From assembly GCF_002954455.1 (NCBI RefSeq), contig NZ_MSCC01000001.1, positions 2,419,614 to 2,483,613 on the forward strand: a stretch of DNA of 64,000 nt. Direction: 5' to 3'. This document shows positions 20,107 through 30,370 of this stretch, in pieces. The position numbers and the translations under genes were made by a program. The notes under the pieces were generated by a model, which saw only the letters and a list, made by a program, of their open reading frames with translations, had not been told where the DNA came from and did not search any database. Numbering within the stretch: the stretch's first letter is position 1; each line of letters starts with the position of its first letter. This DNA comes from Photobacterium aquimaris. Its GTDB lineage: Bacteria > Pseudomonadota > Gammaproteobacteria > Enterobacterales > Vibrionaceae.

Positions 20107-20907
20107 TTAACCAAATAAATCATCACCTAACGGCTGTGCTGGAAATTGAAATGGCACCGGGCCATCTGCATCACCATCTAAAAATTGACGCACTTGAGGA
20201 TTGGTATCTGCACGCAATTGATCGGGCGTACCACAACCAATGATCTTAGCACCAGAGAGAATATAGACATGATCAGCAATACTCATCACTTCAGGCACAT
20301 CATGCGATACAATTACAGAGGTAATATTTAACGCCTGATTAAGATCACGAATTAATTTTACCAACACTCCCATAGTGATAGGATCTTGGCCAACAAAAGG
20401 TTCATCGTACATCATTAAATCGGGATCAAGGGCAATTGCACGTGCTAATGCTGCTCGACGTGCCATACCGCCAGATAACTCATTTGGCATCAATTGTGCC
20501 GCACCACGCAAACCAACCGCTTCTAATTTTAGTAGCACTAAAGTTCGTAACAAATCTTCCGGTAACTGAGTGTGCTCTCGCAATGGGAATGCGACATTAT
20601 CGAACACCGTCATATCAGTAAATAATGCACCTGATTGAAATAGCATACTCATTCGCTTACGGGCTTGATAAAGTTCGCTGCGACGCAATGTTGGAATATT
20701 CCATTGTTCAAACCATACTTCACCATTATCGGGTGCAATCTGGCCACCAATTAAGCGTAATAAGGTTGTTTTACCGATTCCTGACGGCCCCATGATCGCG
20801 GTAACTTTTCCACGTGGAATATCAAGGCTAATATCATCAAAAATCAGCCGTTCACCACGAGAGAAAGTCATATTTTTAATCGAAACAAGTACATCATCAT
20901 TGAGCAT
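20107..20907 (-). CDS. mlaF: phospholipid ABC transporter ATP-binding protein MlaF
   Basis: ATPase of the MlaFEDB complex. Walker A GPSGIGKTT (about residues 40-48), ABC signature ELSGGMARRAALARAI (about 143-158), Walker B LMMYDEPFVGQDP and the switch histidine in IVSHD are all intact. 266 residues. First gene of mlaFEDCB-ibaG-murA; the overlapping layout and shared strand indicate one operon driven from the 21043-21071 promoter. Confidence 0.96.
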   Translation of the reverse strand: MLNDDVLVSIKNMTFSRGERLIFDDISLDIPRGKVTAIMGPSGIGKTTLLRLIGGQIAPDNGEVWFEQWNIPTLRRSELYQARKRMSMLFQSGALFTDMTVFDNVAFPLREHTQLPEDLLRTLVLLKLEAVGLRGAAQLMPNELSGGMARRAALARAIALDPDLMMYDEPFVGQDPITMGVLVKLIRDLNQALNITSVIVSHDVPEVMSIADHVYILSGAKIIGCGTPDQLRADTNPQVRQFLDGDADGPVPFQFPAQPLGDDLFG

Positions 20908-21435
20908 TATATTTAGGTTACCTCTCGCTAACTAGCTTGCATAAGCGATGAATATTGATGTTATTTGGCACAATAGCGCTGTAAGCCACTTGATAATAAA
21001 TAACTTAAAAATAATCAGTGTATATCATAAAAAAGAGCGCTGATAATATGAGGAATTAGCGACCAACTCAACCTAAGCAAGGTTTTATCGCACTAAAGTA
21101 GTGAATTTTTATTAAAAATAATACATTTGCGACAAAAGCGACATTAACTGGACAAATTCAACCGAAAACCAATCAAACACATCTTAACTTTATACAATAA
21201 AACATCGTTTTAAAAGTATAAACAACCACGGCCTAATTTGCAGCCTTAATCCGCTTTAATTCAGTTGCTGTTAATCAAGTCAGCCATCATAAAACCGTTT
21301 CAAGATGATAATTAGTATTTGCTTATGCTTCCCTTTTGCATGAGTTAACGTCAAAATTAGCAACTCAAATTGGAAATCTCTCATCAATTGATTGAAATTC
21401 GCTATTTTAGCGAGTCGTACTGAAAAGGAATTAAC
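20908..21435. other. 528-bp divergent intergenic region, mlaF / yrbG
   Basis: AT-rich region between the divergent mla and yrbG-lpt-rpoN operons. It contains a good mlaF promoter on the minus strand. A small hairpin CACTA-AAG-TAGTG (21091-21103) followed by T-rich sequence, and the inverted repeat TTTTTATTAAAAA (about 21106-21118), are visible but unassigned. AAGGA precedes yrbG. No convincing -35/-10 pair was found for yrbG. No credible open frame was seen. Confidence 0.6.
21043..21071 (-). promoter_or_regulatory. sigma-70 promoter of the mla operon
   Basis: Minus strand TTGAGT (21066-21071, 4 of 6), 17-bp spacer, TATTAT (21043-21048, 5 of 6). It predicts a leader of roughly 130 nt before mlaF. 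Consensus match only. Confidence 0.55.
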
Positions 21436-22395
21436 ATGCTAGAAGCCATTGTGTTGCTCTGTGTCGGGTTAGCTTTACTGGTGTGGAGTGCAGATAGATT
21501 AGTATATGGCGCGGCCGCATTAGCGAAAAATTTTGGGGTTGCACCACTGGTTATCGGTATGACGATTCTTGCTATGGGCTCCTCAGCACCAGAAATGATG
21601 GTATCGGCGACCGCAGCACTTGCTGATAAAACCGATACCGCAGTTGGTAATGTATTAGGATCAAACATTGCCAATATTGCATTAATTCTTGGTATTACAG
21701 CCATCATAAAGCCATTAAGCATTAGTTCGACTATTATTCGCCGTGAATTACCTATCATGCTTGGAGTGACGGTTATCGCAGGGGCTATTTTATGGGATAA
21801 CTATTTAAGCCGTAATGAAGGGATTATTCTCGCGGTATTGTTTGGCATTTTCTTAATCGTAATGATGAAAATAAGCCGTGATAGCAAAAGCGATCCTTTA
21901 CTTGAAGAGCAACAAGCCGATATTCCAACAGACGTGAGTAACACCAAAGCAATTATTTGGGTTTTGATTGGCTTAGGGATTTTATTATACTCATCAGATA
22001 TGGTGGTAGGCTCTGCGGTTACTATCGCTAAATACTTCGGAATGAGTGACTTAGTGATTGGTTTAACCATTATTGCCGTCGGCACCAGTCTACCGGAACT
22101 GGCAGCATCAATAGCAAGCGTCTTTAAAGGCGAAGATGATATGGCAGTAGGTAACATCATCGGCTCTAATATTTTTAATATTTTAGCAGTTATGGGGATT
22201 CCAGGGTTACTCAACCCATCAGCATTAAGCCCATTAGCGATGGATCGTGACTTTTATGTTATGTTGGCTATTTCAATCCTATTACTGGTAATGGCACTCG
22301 GAAAACGCCGTCAAATTAATCGTGTTGAAGGCGGTATATTGGTCATTTGCTTTATCGCTTATCAAGCTTTCTTATTTCTAAATGTTGCCGCATAA
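21436..22395 (+). CDS. yrbG: calcium/sodium antiporter YrbG (CaCA family)
   Basis: Inner-membrane cation/calcium exchanger. About ten hydrophobic helices arranged as two inverted halves, each with the alpha-repeat: GMTILAMGSSAPEMMVSATAAL with AVGNVLGSNIAN (about residues 35-85) and GLTIIAVGTSLPELAASIAS with AVGNIIGSNIFN (about 212-262). 319 residues. First gene of the operon leading to kdsD and lpt; physiological substrate is not proven in this group. Confidence 0.94.
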   Translation: MLEAIVLLCVGLALLVWSADRLVYGAAALAKNFGVAPLVIGMTILAMGSSAPEMMVSATAALADKTDTAVGNVLGSNIANIALILGITAIIKPLSISSTIIRRELPIMLGVTVIAGAILWDNYLSRNEGIILAVLFGIFLIVMMKISRDSKSDPLLEEQQADIPTDVSNTKAIIWVLIGLGILLYSSDMVVGSAVTIAKYFGMSDLVIGLTIIAVGTSLPELAASIASVFKGEDDMAVGNIIGSNIFNILAVMGIPGLLNPSALSPLAMDRDFYVMLAISILLLVMALGKRRQINRVEGGILVICFIAYQAFLFLNVAA

Positions 22396-22410
22396 CAGGA
22401 GCGTCCACTG

Positions 22411-23382
22411 ATGTCTGGTCAATTTGACTTTTGCAGCCACGGTAAAAAAGTACTCGATACTGAATTACAAGCCCTTGAAAAAATTCGTTATTACATTGAT
22501 AACAGCTTTACTCTTGCTTGTGAGTTAATCCTTCATTGTCAGGGTAAAGTGATCGTTATGGGAATGGGAAAATCAGGTCATATTGGACGAAAAATAGCAG
22601 CAACATTGGCCAGCACTGGAACCCCAGCTTTCTTTGTTCATCCCGGTGAAGCTAGCCATGGCGACCTTGGTATGATCAAAAAAAACGATGTCGTGATTGC
22701 AATTTCAAACTCCGGTGAAGCAACGGAAATTCTGGCGTTACTGCCGGTGATTAAACGCCTTGGCATTGCAATGATCAGTATGACAGGCCAGCCTGAATCA
22801 AGCATGGCTAAAATGGCACAAGTGAATCTTCAAGTAACAGTAGACAAAGAAGCTTGTCCACTCAATCTCGCGCCAACCTCAAGCACCACAGCCACCCTTG
22901 TAATGGGCGATGCAGTTGCTATTGCTGTGATGGAAGCGCGCGGATTTACTGCCGATGACTTTGCACTGTCTCATCCTGGTGGTGCGTTAGGTCGCAAATT
23001 ATTACTTCGCATTGCTGATGTGATGCATAGCGGGGAGTTGCTGCCTATGATTGAAGAACATGCCAGTATTAAAGATGCGCTGTTAGAAATTTCGCACAAA
23101 GGCCTAGGAATGACGGCAATTGTTGATCATAACCAACAATTACGTGGTATTTTTACTGATGGTGATTTACGACGCCTATTGGATAATCATGTTGATATTC
23201 ACAACACCAGTATTGGCGAAGTCATGTCAAGCAACCCACAAACAATTTCACCACAACTATTAGCCGCAGAAGGGCTAAAATTAATGGAAGATAACAAAAT
23301 TAATGGCTTATTGGTGACAGAAAACAACCAATTAGTCGGAGCGCTCAATATGCACGATTTGCTTAAAGCCGGTGTCATGTAA
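22411..23382 (+). CDS. kdsD: D-arabinose 5-phosphate isomerase KdsD
   Basis: Converts ribulose 5-phosphate to arabinose 5-phosphate, the entry step to Kdo for LPS. N-terminal SIS domain (GMGKSGHIGRKIAATLASTG at about 51-70, SNSGEATEI at about 96-104) followed by two CBS domains (about 205-323). 323 residues (E. coli 328). It lies 15 bp after yrbG. In E. coli and vibrios the next gene is kdsC, the Kdo-8-phosphate phosphatase; here lptC follows after 58 bp instead. Confidence 0.96.
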   Translation: MSGQFDFCSHGKKVLDTELQALEKIRYYIDNSFTLACELILHCQGKVIVMGMGKSGHIGRKIAATLASTGTPAFFVHPGEASHGDLGMIKKNDVVIAISNSGEATEILALLPVIKRLGIAMISMTGQPESSMAKMAQVNLQVTVDKEACPLNLAPTSSTTATLVMGDAVAIAVMEARGFTADDFALSHPGGALGRKLLLRIADVMHSGELLPMIEEHASIKDALLEISHKGLGMTAIVDHNQQLRGIFTDGDLRRLLDNHVDIHNTSIGEVMSSNPQTISPQLLAAEGLKLMEDNKINGLLVTENNQLVGALNMHDLLKAGVM

Positions 23383-23440
23383 CGCTATTATATACCTAAC
23401 AATTATCGGTAACACCTAAAGACAATAAAGGCTTAAGTCT

Positions 23441-24004
23441 ATGACTTTTAAAAAGCTATTCTATGTACTGTTAATGATTATATGTGCATGGCTCGGCTAC
23501 TACCTACTTGAACAACACTGGCAACAAGATGTCCAAGTAGCTCCTAATGACGAAAAACCAATGTTTATTGGTACTAAAGTCAGTAACACTAGCTTTGATT
23601 TAAAAGGCACTCGTCAATATCAAATTGATGCCGACCACCTTGAACACTTCAACGTTAGTGGTATCACGACGTTTACCAAACCCGTATTGTGGGTGTTTAA
23701 ACAAGGCCAAGATGCAGAATGGCGAGTAAGCGCTAACACCGCCAAACTAGAACAAGATAAAATATTACATTTACAAGGTAATGTACGTATTTTTAACTTA
23801 TTACCTGATTCTAATATTCAGGTTATTAAAACCGATAATTTACGCTTAAATTTAGTCAATAAAGATTTTGATACCAACGATCATGTCACTATCAATGGCC
23901 CTGTTTTTCAAAATGAAGGCGATGGTATGAAAGGTAATATGAATCGTAATGTGGCTACTCTTCTAAAAAATGTAAAAGGTAGATATGAACCGACTAAAAA
24001 TTAG
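23441..24004 (+). CDS. lptC: LPS export inner-membrane protein LptC
   Basis: Bitopic inner-membrane subunit of the Lpt trans-envelope bridge; takes LPS from LptB2FG and hands it to LptA. One N-terminal helix (about residues 5-22) is followed by the periplasmic beta-jellyroll domain (FDLKGTRQYQIDADHLEHF, LHLQGNVRIFN). 187 residues. The 3' end overlaps lptA by 20 bp. Confidence 0.95.
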   Translation: MTFKKLFYVLLMIICAWLGYYLLEQHWQQDVQVAPNDEKPMFIGTKVSNTSFDLKGTRQYQIDADHLEHFNVSGITTFTKPVLWVFKQGQDAEWRVSANTAKLEQDKILHLQGNVRIFNLLPDSNIQVIKTDNLRLNLVNKDFDTNDHVTINGPVFQNEGDGMKGNMNRNVATLLKNVKGRYEPTKN

Positions 24005-24491
24005 TACTCTACTATGCTTGTTGTGTATCAGTGCACCAACATGGGCGATGAAAAGTGATACTAAACAACCCATTTATATTGATTCTGACAGTCAACAAGT
24101 TGATATGCCGAATAATATTGTCACTTTTATCGGTAATGTTAAGTTACGCCAAGGTACGATTGATATTCGCGCCAATAAAGTCGTTGTCACGCGACCAAAC
24201 GCGAAATCACAACAACAAACCATTATGGCATATGGAAAACCAGCCACATTCCATCAAATAATGGAAGACGGAAAACCAATCGATGGTGAAGCGCTTAAAA
24301 TGCGTTATGAAACCTCGACTGAACGTCTAAAAATGACAGGTAAAGCTGAACTTAATCAAGATGGTAGCAATATTAAAGGTAATATTATTACTTACAATAT
24401 TCGCGATCAACGTTTGGTAGCAGAAAGCGGTAACCAAGAGCGAGTCACTACCGTGATCTTACCAAGTCAATTAAACAATAATAAGAAATAA
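23985..24491 (+). CDS. lptA: periplasmic LPS transport protein LptA
   Basis: Soluble beta-jellyroll that polymerises to form the LPS bridge between LptC and LptD. Signal peptide about residues 1-21 (ending PTWA), then an OstA-type domain (PIYIDSDSQQVDMPNNIVTF, GNVKLRQGTIDIRANKV, GKAELNQDGSNIKG). 168 residues (E. coli 185). Translationally coupled to lptC by overlap. Confidence 0.96.
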   Translation: MNRLKISTLLCLLCISAPTWAMKSDTKQPIYIDSDSQQVDMPNNIVTFIGNVKLRQGTIDIRANKVVVTRPNAKSQQQTIMAYGKPATFHQIMEDGKPIDGEALKMRYETSTERLKMTGKAELNQDGSNIKGNIITYNIRDQRLVAESGNQERVTTVILPSQLNNNKK

Positions 24492-24500
24492 ACAGTATTT

Positions 24501-25226
24501 ATGGCTATTCTAAAAGCTGAACACCTTGCAAAAAGTTACAACGGACGCAAAGTCGTTTCCGATGTCAGCCTTGAGGTAGAATCAGGGAAAATTGTTGGTT
24601 TACTTGGTCCAAATGGTGCTGGTAAAACTACCTCATTTTATATGATCGTTGGTCTTGTGAGCCGTGATGAAGGCACGATCACCATTGATGATGAAGATAT
24701 TAGTCTCCAGCCGATGCATAACCGTTCACGCATGGGTATTGGTTATCTACCTCAAGAGGCTTCAATTTTTCGTCGTTTAACCGTTTATGATAATTTAATG
24801 GCGGTATTAGAAACACGCAAAGAACTCACCAAAGAAGACCGCCAAGACAAAGCGGAAGAATTATTAGATGAGTTTAATATTCAACACATTCGCGATAGTT
24901 TAGGGCAAGCATTATCAGGTGGTGAACGCCGTCGAGTTGAAATTGCGCGCGCACTCGCGGCTAATCCTAAGTTTATTTTACTGGATGAACCGTTTGCTGG
25001 TGTCGACCCTATTTCAGTGATTGACATCAAAAAAATCATTAAACATTTGCGCGATCGTGGATTAGGAGTATTAATTACGGACCATAACGTCCGTGAAACA
25101 CTGGATGTCTGTGAACATGCTTATATTGTAAGCCAAGGACACCTTATTGCTAATGGTACGCCAGACCATGTTCTTAACCATGAGCATGTTAAACGGGTTT
25201 ATCTTGGTGATCAGTTCCGTCTCTAG
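24501..25226 (+). CDS. lptB: LPS export ABC transporter ATP-binding protein LptB
   Basis: ATPase powering LPS extraction with LptF/LptG. Walker [10 protein letters not shown] (about residues 36-44), signature [15 protein letters not shown] (about 138-152), Walker [14 protein letters not shown] and switch His in ITDHNVRET. 241 residues as in E. coli. Starts 9 bp after lptA, with rpoN 63 bp downstream. Confidence 0.98.
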   Translation: MAILKAEHLAKSYNGRKVVSDVSLEVESGKIVGLLGPNGAGKTTSFYMIVGLVSRDEGTITIDDEDISLQPMHNRSRMGIGYLPQEASIFRRLTVYDNLMAVLETRKELTKEDRQDKAEELLDEFNIQHIRDSLGQALSGGERRRVEIARALAANPKFILLDEPFAGVDPISVIDIKKIIKHLRDRGLGVLITDHNVRETLDVCEHAYIVSQGHLIANGTPDHVLNHEHVKRVYLGDQFRL

Positions 25227-25289
25227 CATTCACCATTGGCTATTGATTACAGAGAATAACAACAATAACAATAAGGTGTATCAACGTTA

Positions 25290-26774
25290 ATGAAAACTTC
25301 GCTCCAACTTAAGCTCGGTCAACAGTTAGCAATGACGCCTCAGCTACAACAAGCTATTCGCTTGTTGCAGCTATCTACATTGGAACTTCAACAAGAGATC
25401 CAAGAAGCGCTTGATGGTAACCCTCTCCTAGAGCTCGATGAGACAGTTGATGCAGATGAAGTAAGTACTAACAATGAAACCTCAACTGCAGAAATCAACA
25501 CTAACGATACTAACGAAAATCTTGATGACATTGAGAGTTTTGATACCACAGAAGTTCTTGAAACTCGTGAACTACCAACAGAACTCCCTGTCGATAGCAC
25601 CTGGGATGATGTCTATAGCGCAGGTACTGGCAGCACAGGCATTGCCCTTGATGACGACATACCGATTTATCAAGGGGAAACCACCGAGTCATTGCAAGAC
25701 TACTTAATGTGGCAAGTCCACCTCACTCCATTTAGTGAAACTGATTTAGCAATTGCGACTGCCATTATTGATGCGGTAAATGAAAAAGGTTATCTCAGTT
25801 GTACCACTACTGAAATTTTAGAAAACTTCGAGAATGAAGATCTAGAAGTTGAACTTGATGAAGTAGAAGCCGTTCTAAAGCGGGTACAGCAATTTGATCC
25901 TCTCGGGGTGGCATCACGTAATTTACAAGAATGTTTATTACTGCAACTTGCCACTTATCCAGAGCAGACTCAATGGCTTGCTGAAGCTAAGATACTATTG
26001 CGCGAATACATTAATTTATTAGGTAATCGTGATTACCGTCAGCTAATGCGTGCAACCAAACTTAAAGAACCAGAGCTTAAAGCGGTAATGGAGCTGATTC
26101 ATAGCTTAGATCCTCGCCCTGGTAACCACGTCGTTTCCACTGAAACTGAATACGTTATTCCTGATGTATCAGTCTTTAAAGAACACGGTAAATGGGTCGT
26201 TAGCATTAATCCTGACAGTATTCCGCGCATCAAAGTTAATCAGCAATATGCCGCATTAAGTAATAACACTCGTAATAGTGCTGATGGTCAGTTTATTCGC
26301 ACTCACTTGCAAGATGCTAAATGGCTGATTAAAAGCCTTGAAAGTCGCAATGAAACTTTATTAAAGGTTGCTTGCTGTATTGTTGAACAACAGCAAGACT
26401 TTTTTGAGTTTGGTGAAGAAGCCATGAAGCCAATGGTGCTTAACGACATTGCTCTTGCAGTTGAAATGCACGAATCCACCATATCCCGAGTCACAACCCA
26501 AAAATATATGCATACACCTCGGGGTATTTTTGAATTGAAATACTTCTTCTCAAGTCATGTCAGTACGGATAATGGCGGTGAATGTTCATCGACTGCTATT
26601 CGCGCACTGGTGAAGAAACTTGTTGCTGCTGAAAATCAGGCTAAACCCCTGAGTGACAGCAAAATTGCGACTTTATTGGCAGAACAAGGGATCATGGTTG
26701 CAAGGCGAACTATCGCTAAATACCGTGAATCGCTTGGAATTCCGCCATCAAATCAGCGAAAATGTCTGATCTAA
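25290..26774 (+). CDS. rpoN: RNA polymerase sigma-54 factor RpoN
   Basis: Alternative sigma factor for -24/-12 promoters; in vibrios it controls flagella, nitrogen use and other functions. Region I is glutamine/leucine rich ([20 protein letters not shown]), followed by an acidic region II, the core-binding domain, the HTH ([20 protein letters not shown]) and the C-terminal RpoN box [10 protein letters not shown]. 494 residues. Followed by hpf, ptsN, rapZ and npr, the conserved rpoN operon. Confidence 0.98.
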   Translation: MKTSLQLKLGQQLAMTPQLQQAIRLLQLSTLELQQEIQEALDGNPLLELDETVDADEVSTNNETSTAEINTNDTNENLDDIESFDTTEVLETRELPTELPVDSTWDDVYSAGTGSTGIALDDDIPIYQGETTESLQDYLMWQVHLTPFSETDLAIATAIIDAVNEKGYLSCTTTEILENFENEDLEVELDEVEAVLKRVQQFDPLGVASRNLQECLLLQLATYPEQTQWLAEAKILLREYINLLGNRDYRQLMRATKLKEPELKAVMELIHSLDPRPGNHVVSTETEYVIPDVSVFKEHGKWVVSINPDSIPRIKVNQQYAALSNNTRNSADGQFIRTHLQDAKWLIKSLESRNETLLKVACCIVEQQQDFFEFGEEAMKPMVLNDIALAVEMHESTISRVTTQKYMHTPRGIFELKYFFSSHVSTDNGGECSSTAIRALVKKLVAAENQAKPLSDSKIATLLAEQGIMVARRTIAKYRESLGIPPSNQRKCLI

Positions 26775-26806
26775 CTCAGATCAGCGCCAACAAAAGGAAG
26801 ACGTCT

Positions 26807-27094
26807 ATGCAAATCAATATTACCGGACACCATGTTGATGTAACCGATTCTTTGCGCGAATATGTCAGTACCAAGTTTGAAAAATTAGAGCGTTTTTTCG
26901 ACAAAATAAATAATGTTCAAGTGATTTTAAATATCGAAAAGATGCAACAGATTGCCGAAGCAACATTGCATATAAATGCAGGAGAAATCCACGCTAAGGC
27001 TGATTCTGAAAATATGTATGCCGCGATTGACGAATTGACTGATAAACTGGTCCGTCAATTAAACAAACACAAAGATAAACTCAATAGTCACTAA
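26807..27094 (+). CDS. hpf: ribosome hibernation promoting factor HPF
   Basis: Binds the 30S decoding region and drives 100S ribosome dimer formation in stationary phase. 95 residues from the ATG at 26807 (MQINITGHHVDVTD), the short form of the family. An AAGGAAG Shine-Dalgarno precedes this ATG; an upstream in-frame ATG at 26762 would overlap rpoN and has no family match. Confidence 0.96.
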   Translation: MQINITGHHVDVTDSLREYVSTKFEKLERFFDKINNVQVILNIEKMQQIAEATLHINAGEIHAKADSENMYAAIDELTDKLVRQLNKHKDKLNSH

Positions 27095-27096
27095 TC

Positions 27097-27546
27097 ATGC
27101 AACTGAGTAACGTATTGAGCTTGGACTGTACTAAAAGTGCAGTCCCTTGCTCCAGTAAAAAACGCGCGCTAGAGCTCATTAGTGAGATCGCGGCAACACA
27201 TCTTGATCAAAATCCACAACCATTATTTGAATGTATGCTCAATCGCGAAAAATTGGGTACCACAGGTATTGGTAATGGCATTGCGATCCCTCATGGCCGA
27301 ATCAGTAATAGTGATCACGCGATTGCAGTGCTTATTCAGTGCCAACAACCCATAGACTTTGATGCCATTGATGGTCAGCCAATTGATCTGTTATTTGCCC
27401 TTTTAGTTCCTGAAGAGCAATGTAAAGAACATTTATCGACCCTTGCAAGCATGGCTGAAAAACTTGGTAATAAGAAAATTTGCAAGCAATTACGCAATGC
27501 AACAACCGATCAAGAATTATATGACATACTGATTAATGAACAATAA
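27097..27546 (+). CDS. ptsN: nitrogen PTS IIA component PtsN (EIIA-Ntr)
   Basis: Terminal phosphoacceptor of the nitrogen phosphotransfer chain, with regulatory roles in potassium and nitrogen metabolism. 149 residues, EIIA fold, phosphorylatable His in GNGIAIPHGRI (about residue 68). Two bp after hpf. Its phosphodonor NPr is encoded two genes downstream. Confidence 0.96.
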   Translation: MQLSNVLSLDCTKSAVPCSSKKRALELISEIAATHLDQNPQPLFECMLNREKLGTTGIGNGIAIPHGRISNSDHAIAVLIQCQQPIDFDAIDGQPIDLLFALLVPEEQCKEHLSTLASMAEKLGNKKICKQLRNATTDQELYDILINEQ

Positions 27547-27582
27547 ATCAGCCCTTCACAAATAAAAAAAGGTATCTAAACC

Positions 27583-28434
27583 ATGAGGTTAATGGTTATT
27601 AGTGGCCGTTCAGGTTCGGGGAAATCGGTCGCGTTACGCGTGCTAGAAGATTTAGGATATTACTGTGTTGATAACCTTCCCGTACACCTACTGCCACAAT
27701 TTGTAAATGATATTGCCAATAACGAACAAGAGATTGCTGTTAGTATCGATATTCGTAATATGCCCCCTCATCAAGGTGAGCTTGAGGCCATTTTTAAAAA
27801 TTTAGCCTGTGATGTTGATATCAACGTTATTTTTCTTGATGCTGATGATAAAGAACTGGTCAAACGCTACAGTGAAACACGCCGCTTACATCCTCTATCT
27901 CGTCATGACATGAGCTTAGAACAAGCAATCCAATCTGAAAGCGCGTTACTGAGCGATCTTAAAGAACATGCCGATCTGGTTATTGATACCACTAACCGCT
28001 CGATTCACGATTTAAGTGAAACAGTACGCGCGCGAGTGCTTGGCCGTGAAGCACGTGAATTAATTTTAGTATTTGAATCTTTTGGCTTTAAACATGGCCT
28101 CCCTTCAGATGCTGATTATGTCTTCGATGTCCGTTTTTTACCAAACCCACATTGGGTGCCAGAACTCAAATCACAAACAGGTCTTGATCAAGGCGTTAAA
28201 GATTTCTTAGCCGCCCACGCTGAAGTAAATAAGCTTAACTATCAATTACGTAACTTCCTTGAAACGTGGTTACCAATGCTAGAAAAGAATAACCGTAGTT
28301 ATGTTACGGTTGCTATCGGCTGTACAGGAGGACAACACCGTTCAGTTTATATCGCCCAGCAACTTGCCGAGTATTTTACCCAACAAGGCCAACAAGTGCA
28401 GGTACGTCACCGCACGCTGGAAAATTATAAATGA
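27583..28434 (+). CDS. rapZ: RNase adapter protein RapZ
   Basis: Nucleotide-binding protein that delivers the sRNA GlmZ to RNase E and so controls glucosamine-6-phosphate synthase. Walker [14 protein letters not shown] (about residues 6-18) and the C-terminal domain signature [19 protein letters not shown] (about 244-262). 283 residues (E. coli 284). Overlaps npr by 4 bp. Confidence 0.97.
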   Translation: MRLMVISGRSGSGKSVALRVLEDLGYYCVDNLPVHLLPQFVNDIANNEQEIAVSIDIRNMPPHQGELEAIFKNLACDVDINVIFLDADDKELVKRYSETRRLHPLSRHDMSLEQAIQSESALLSDLKEHADLVIDTTNRSIHDLSETVRARVLGREARELILVFESFGFKHGLPSDADYVFDVRFLPNPHWVPELKSQTGLDQGVKDFLAAHAEVNKLNYQLRNFLETWLPMLEKNNRSYVTVAIGCTGGQHRSVYIAQQLAEYFTQQGQQVQVRHRTLENYK

Positions 28435-28703
28435 CCATCAGTCGTGAATTATTTATACGTAATCGTCTCGGGCTTCATGCTCGAGCCGCAATTAAATTAG
28501 TTGAACTAGCCCAAAGCTTTGAAGCGGTTATTACCATCACTAATGGCGCTAACAGTGCCACTGCCGACGGTGTAATGGGGCTATTGATGCTTGATTCTGC
28601 GCAAGGCCAAAAAATTATGGTTAGTGCTGAAGGTCAAGACGCTCAGTCCGCTTTGATTGCGGTTGCAAATCTCATTGAAGCTGGGTTTGACGAAGATAAT
28701 TAA
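28431..28703 (+). CDS. npr: phosphocarrier protein NPr
   Basis: HPr-like carrier of the nitrogen PTS. 90 residues with the active His in [14 protein letters not shown] (about residue 16) and the regulatory-site region around [12 protein letters not shown]. Last gene of the rpoN operon. A CTCAC/GTGAG hairpin (28712-28740) with a T-rich downstream region may terminate the operon, but it is weak. Confidence 0.95.
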   Translation: MTISRELFIRNRLGLHARAAIKLVELAQSFEAVITITNGANSATADGVMGLLMLDSAQGQKIMVSAEGQDAQSALIAVANLIEAGFDEDN

Positions 28704-28787
28704 TAGTTTATCTCACTAACAATCAATTATTGATGGTGAGCTTTGATTTGCTTTTTAGCTTAATGACTTTTTTTTACGAGTGATACA

Positions 28788-28897
28788 TTGTCATCAAATA
28801 CGTCTTTTCGTACGTTATTGGTAGAGAAAAAGCATGAAATGTAGGAATTTCCCTATGATTATCATACGTATCGCCCATACTTTGCCGTCTTATGGCG
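28788..28897 (+). promoter_or_regulatory. possible mgtE promoter and leader hairpin
   Basis: TTGTCA (28788-28793, 5 of 6), 17-bp spacer, TACGTT (28811-28816, only 3 of 6) is the best promoter candidate in the 285-bp gap before mgtE. It would give a leader of about 165 nt containing a hairpin CGC(C)CATA/TATGGCG with one bulged C (28872-28897). No M-box riboswitch core was recognised. Low confidence. Confidence 0.3.
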
Positions 28898-28988
28898 AAT
28901 TAAATATCAATCAGCACAAGACAAAGGCTAACCAATTACGTTAAAATTCAACTTATTGCGCCATCAAATATAAGTGGGCCTAATACCT

Positions 28989-30350
28989 ATGGCGGATGTA
29001 TTAGAACAAGATCAAACCCATCACACACTCCAAGAAGTCAACAAAGCGCTTGAAAATGGTATGTTTGTCCATGTTCGCCGGTTACTCCAAGATATGGAGC
29101 CGGAGGATATTGCTCATCTATTAGAAGCCTCACCACCGAAAGAGCGTCAAGTCTTATGGCAATTGACGGATCCAGAAGAGCAAGGTGAAATTCTTGATGA
29201 ACTTTCTGAAGATGTAAAAGATGGCATCGTCTCGCAAATGGAACCAGAAAAGCTGGCGGCCGTTACCGAGGGGATGGAAAGCGATGATGTTGCATACGTA
29301 CTTCGTAGCCTCTCTGATGAGCGTTACCAAGAAGTATTGGCACAAATGGATGCTATCGATCGTCATCGTATCGAAGCAGCACTCGCCTATCCGGAAGATA
29401 CCGCCGGTGGCATGATGAGTACTGACTTTATCACGATTCGTGGTGATGTAACTGCCGATGTGGTATTACGTTATTTACGCATGCGTGGTGAACTTCCAGA
29501 AGCAACAGATTCACTATATGTTATTGATGAGAAACAAATTTTAATTGGTCACTTGTCACTATCAACCTTGATCACCACTCAACCTGACATTGAAATTAAA
29601 GATGTAATGGAAGATGCTGATGAAGCAATTGCCGTTGATATGGCAGACAGTGAAATAGCCAATATCTTTGAACGTCGAAATTGGATATCAGCCCCTGTTG
29701 TTGATGCCAATAATCACCTTGTCGGTCGTATCACTATCGATGACGTTGTTGACTTGATCCGTGAAGAAGCAGAACACTCGATGATGTCCATGGCTGGTAT
29801 GGATGACGACGAAGATACCTTTGCACCAGTATTAAAATCAGCCAAAAGTCGTAGTATTTGGTTAGGTGTAAACGTTCTGACAGCCTTAGCAGCAGCCTCT
29901 GTTTCCAATATGTTTGAACACACTTTACAACAGATGGCAACTGTAGCGGTATTAATGACGATTGTACCATCAATGGGCGGTGTCGCAGGTAACCAAACCG
30001 TGGCACTGGTTATTCGTGGTCTTGCTGTTGGTCATATCGGTGATACCAACACCCGCTGGCTACTAAGTAAAGAAGCACGGGTGGGATTAATTAATGGTTT
30101 AGTATGGGCGTTAATTATTGGTTTGGTGGTGTTTATCTGGAAAGGCAGTCTGATACTCGGCGCGATCATGGCAGGAGCAATGCTAGCAAACCTATTTATT
30201 GCTGGTGTGGCCGGGGTATTAATTCCTATTGGGCTTAAGAAACTCAAAATTGACCCAGCACTTGCAGGTGGCATGGCACTAACAACCTGTACTGATATTG
30301 TCGGCTTAATGGTGTTTTTAGGTTTAGCAACCATCTTTATTACGCCTTAA
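28989..30350 (+). CDS. mgtE: magnesium transporter MgtE
   Basis: Mg2+ channel gated by cytoplasmic Mg2+-binding domains. N-domain (about residues 1-125, repeated acidic helices), two CBS domains (about 130-250, MMSTDFITI, GRITIDDVVDLI) and five C-terminal membrane helices with the selectivity region SMGGVAGNQT (about 322-331). The ATG at 28989 gives MADVLEQDQ, the expected N-terminus; an upstream in-frame GTG (28974) adds five residues without support. 453 residues. Confidence 0.94.
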   Translation: MADVLEQDQTHHTLQEVNKALENGMFVHVRRLLQDMEPEDIAHLLEASPPKERQVLWQLTDPEEQGEILDELSEDVKDGIVSQMEPEKLAAVTEGMESDDVAYVLRSLSDERYQEVLAQMDAIDRHRIEAALAYPEDTAGGMMSTDFITIRGDVTADVVLRYLRMRGELPEATDSLYVIDEKQILIGHLSLSTLITTQPDIEIKDVMEDADEAIAVDMADSEIANIFERRNWISAPVVDANNHLVGRITIDDVVDLIREEAEHSMMSMAGMDDDEDTFAPVLKSAKSRSIWLGVNVLTALAAASVSNMFEHTLQQMATVAVLMTIVPSMGGVAGNQTVALVIRGLAVGHIGDTNTRWLLSKEARVGLINGLVWALIIGLVVFIWKGSLILGAIMAGAMLANLFIAGVAGVLIPIGLKKLKIDPALAGGMALTTCTDIVGLMVFLGLATIFITP

Positions 30351-30370
30351 CCCGTGATAATTCATTGATA

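Noticed and set aside
23383..23440. Frameshifted remnant of kdsC
   Set aside because: Only 58 bp are available and no phosphatase-like codons are visible in any frame.
28816..28988. M-box (ykoK) riboswitch before mgtE
   Set aside because: The conserved M-box core elements could not be found by eye; only a simple hairpin is present.
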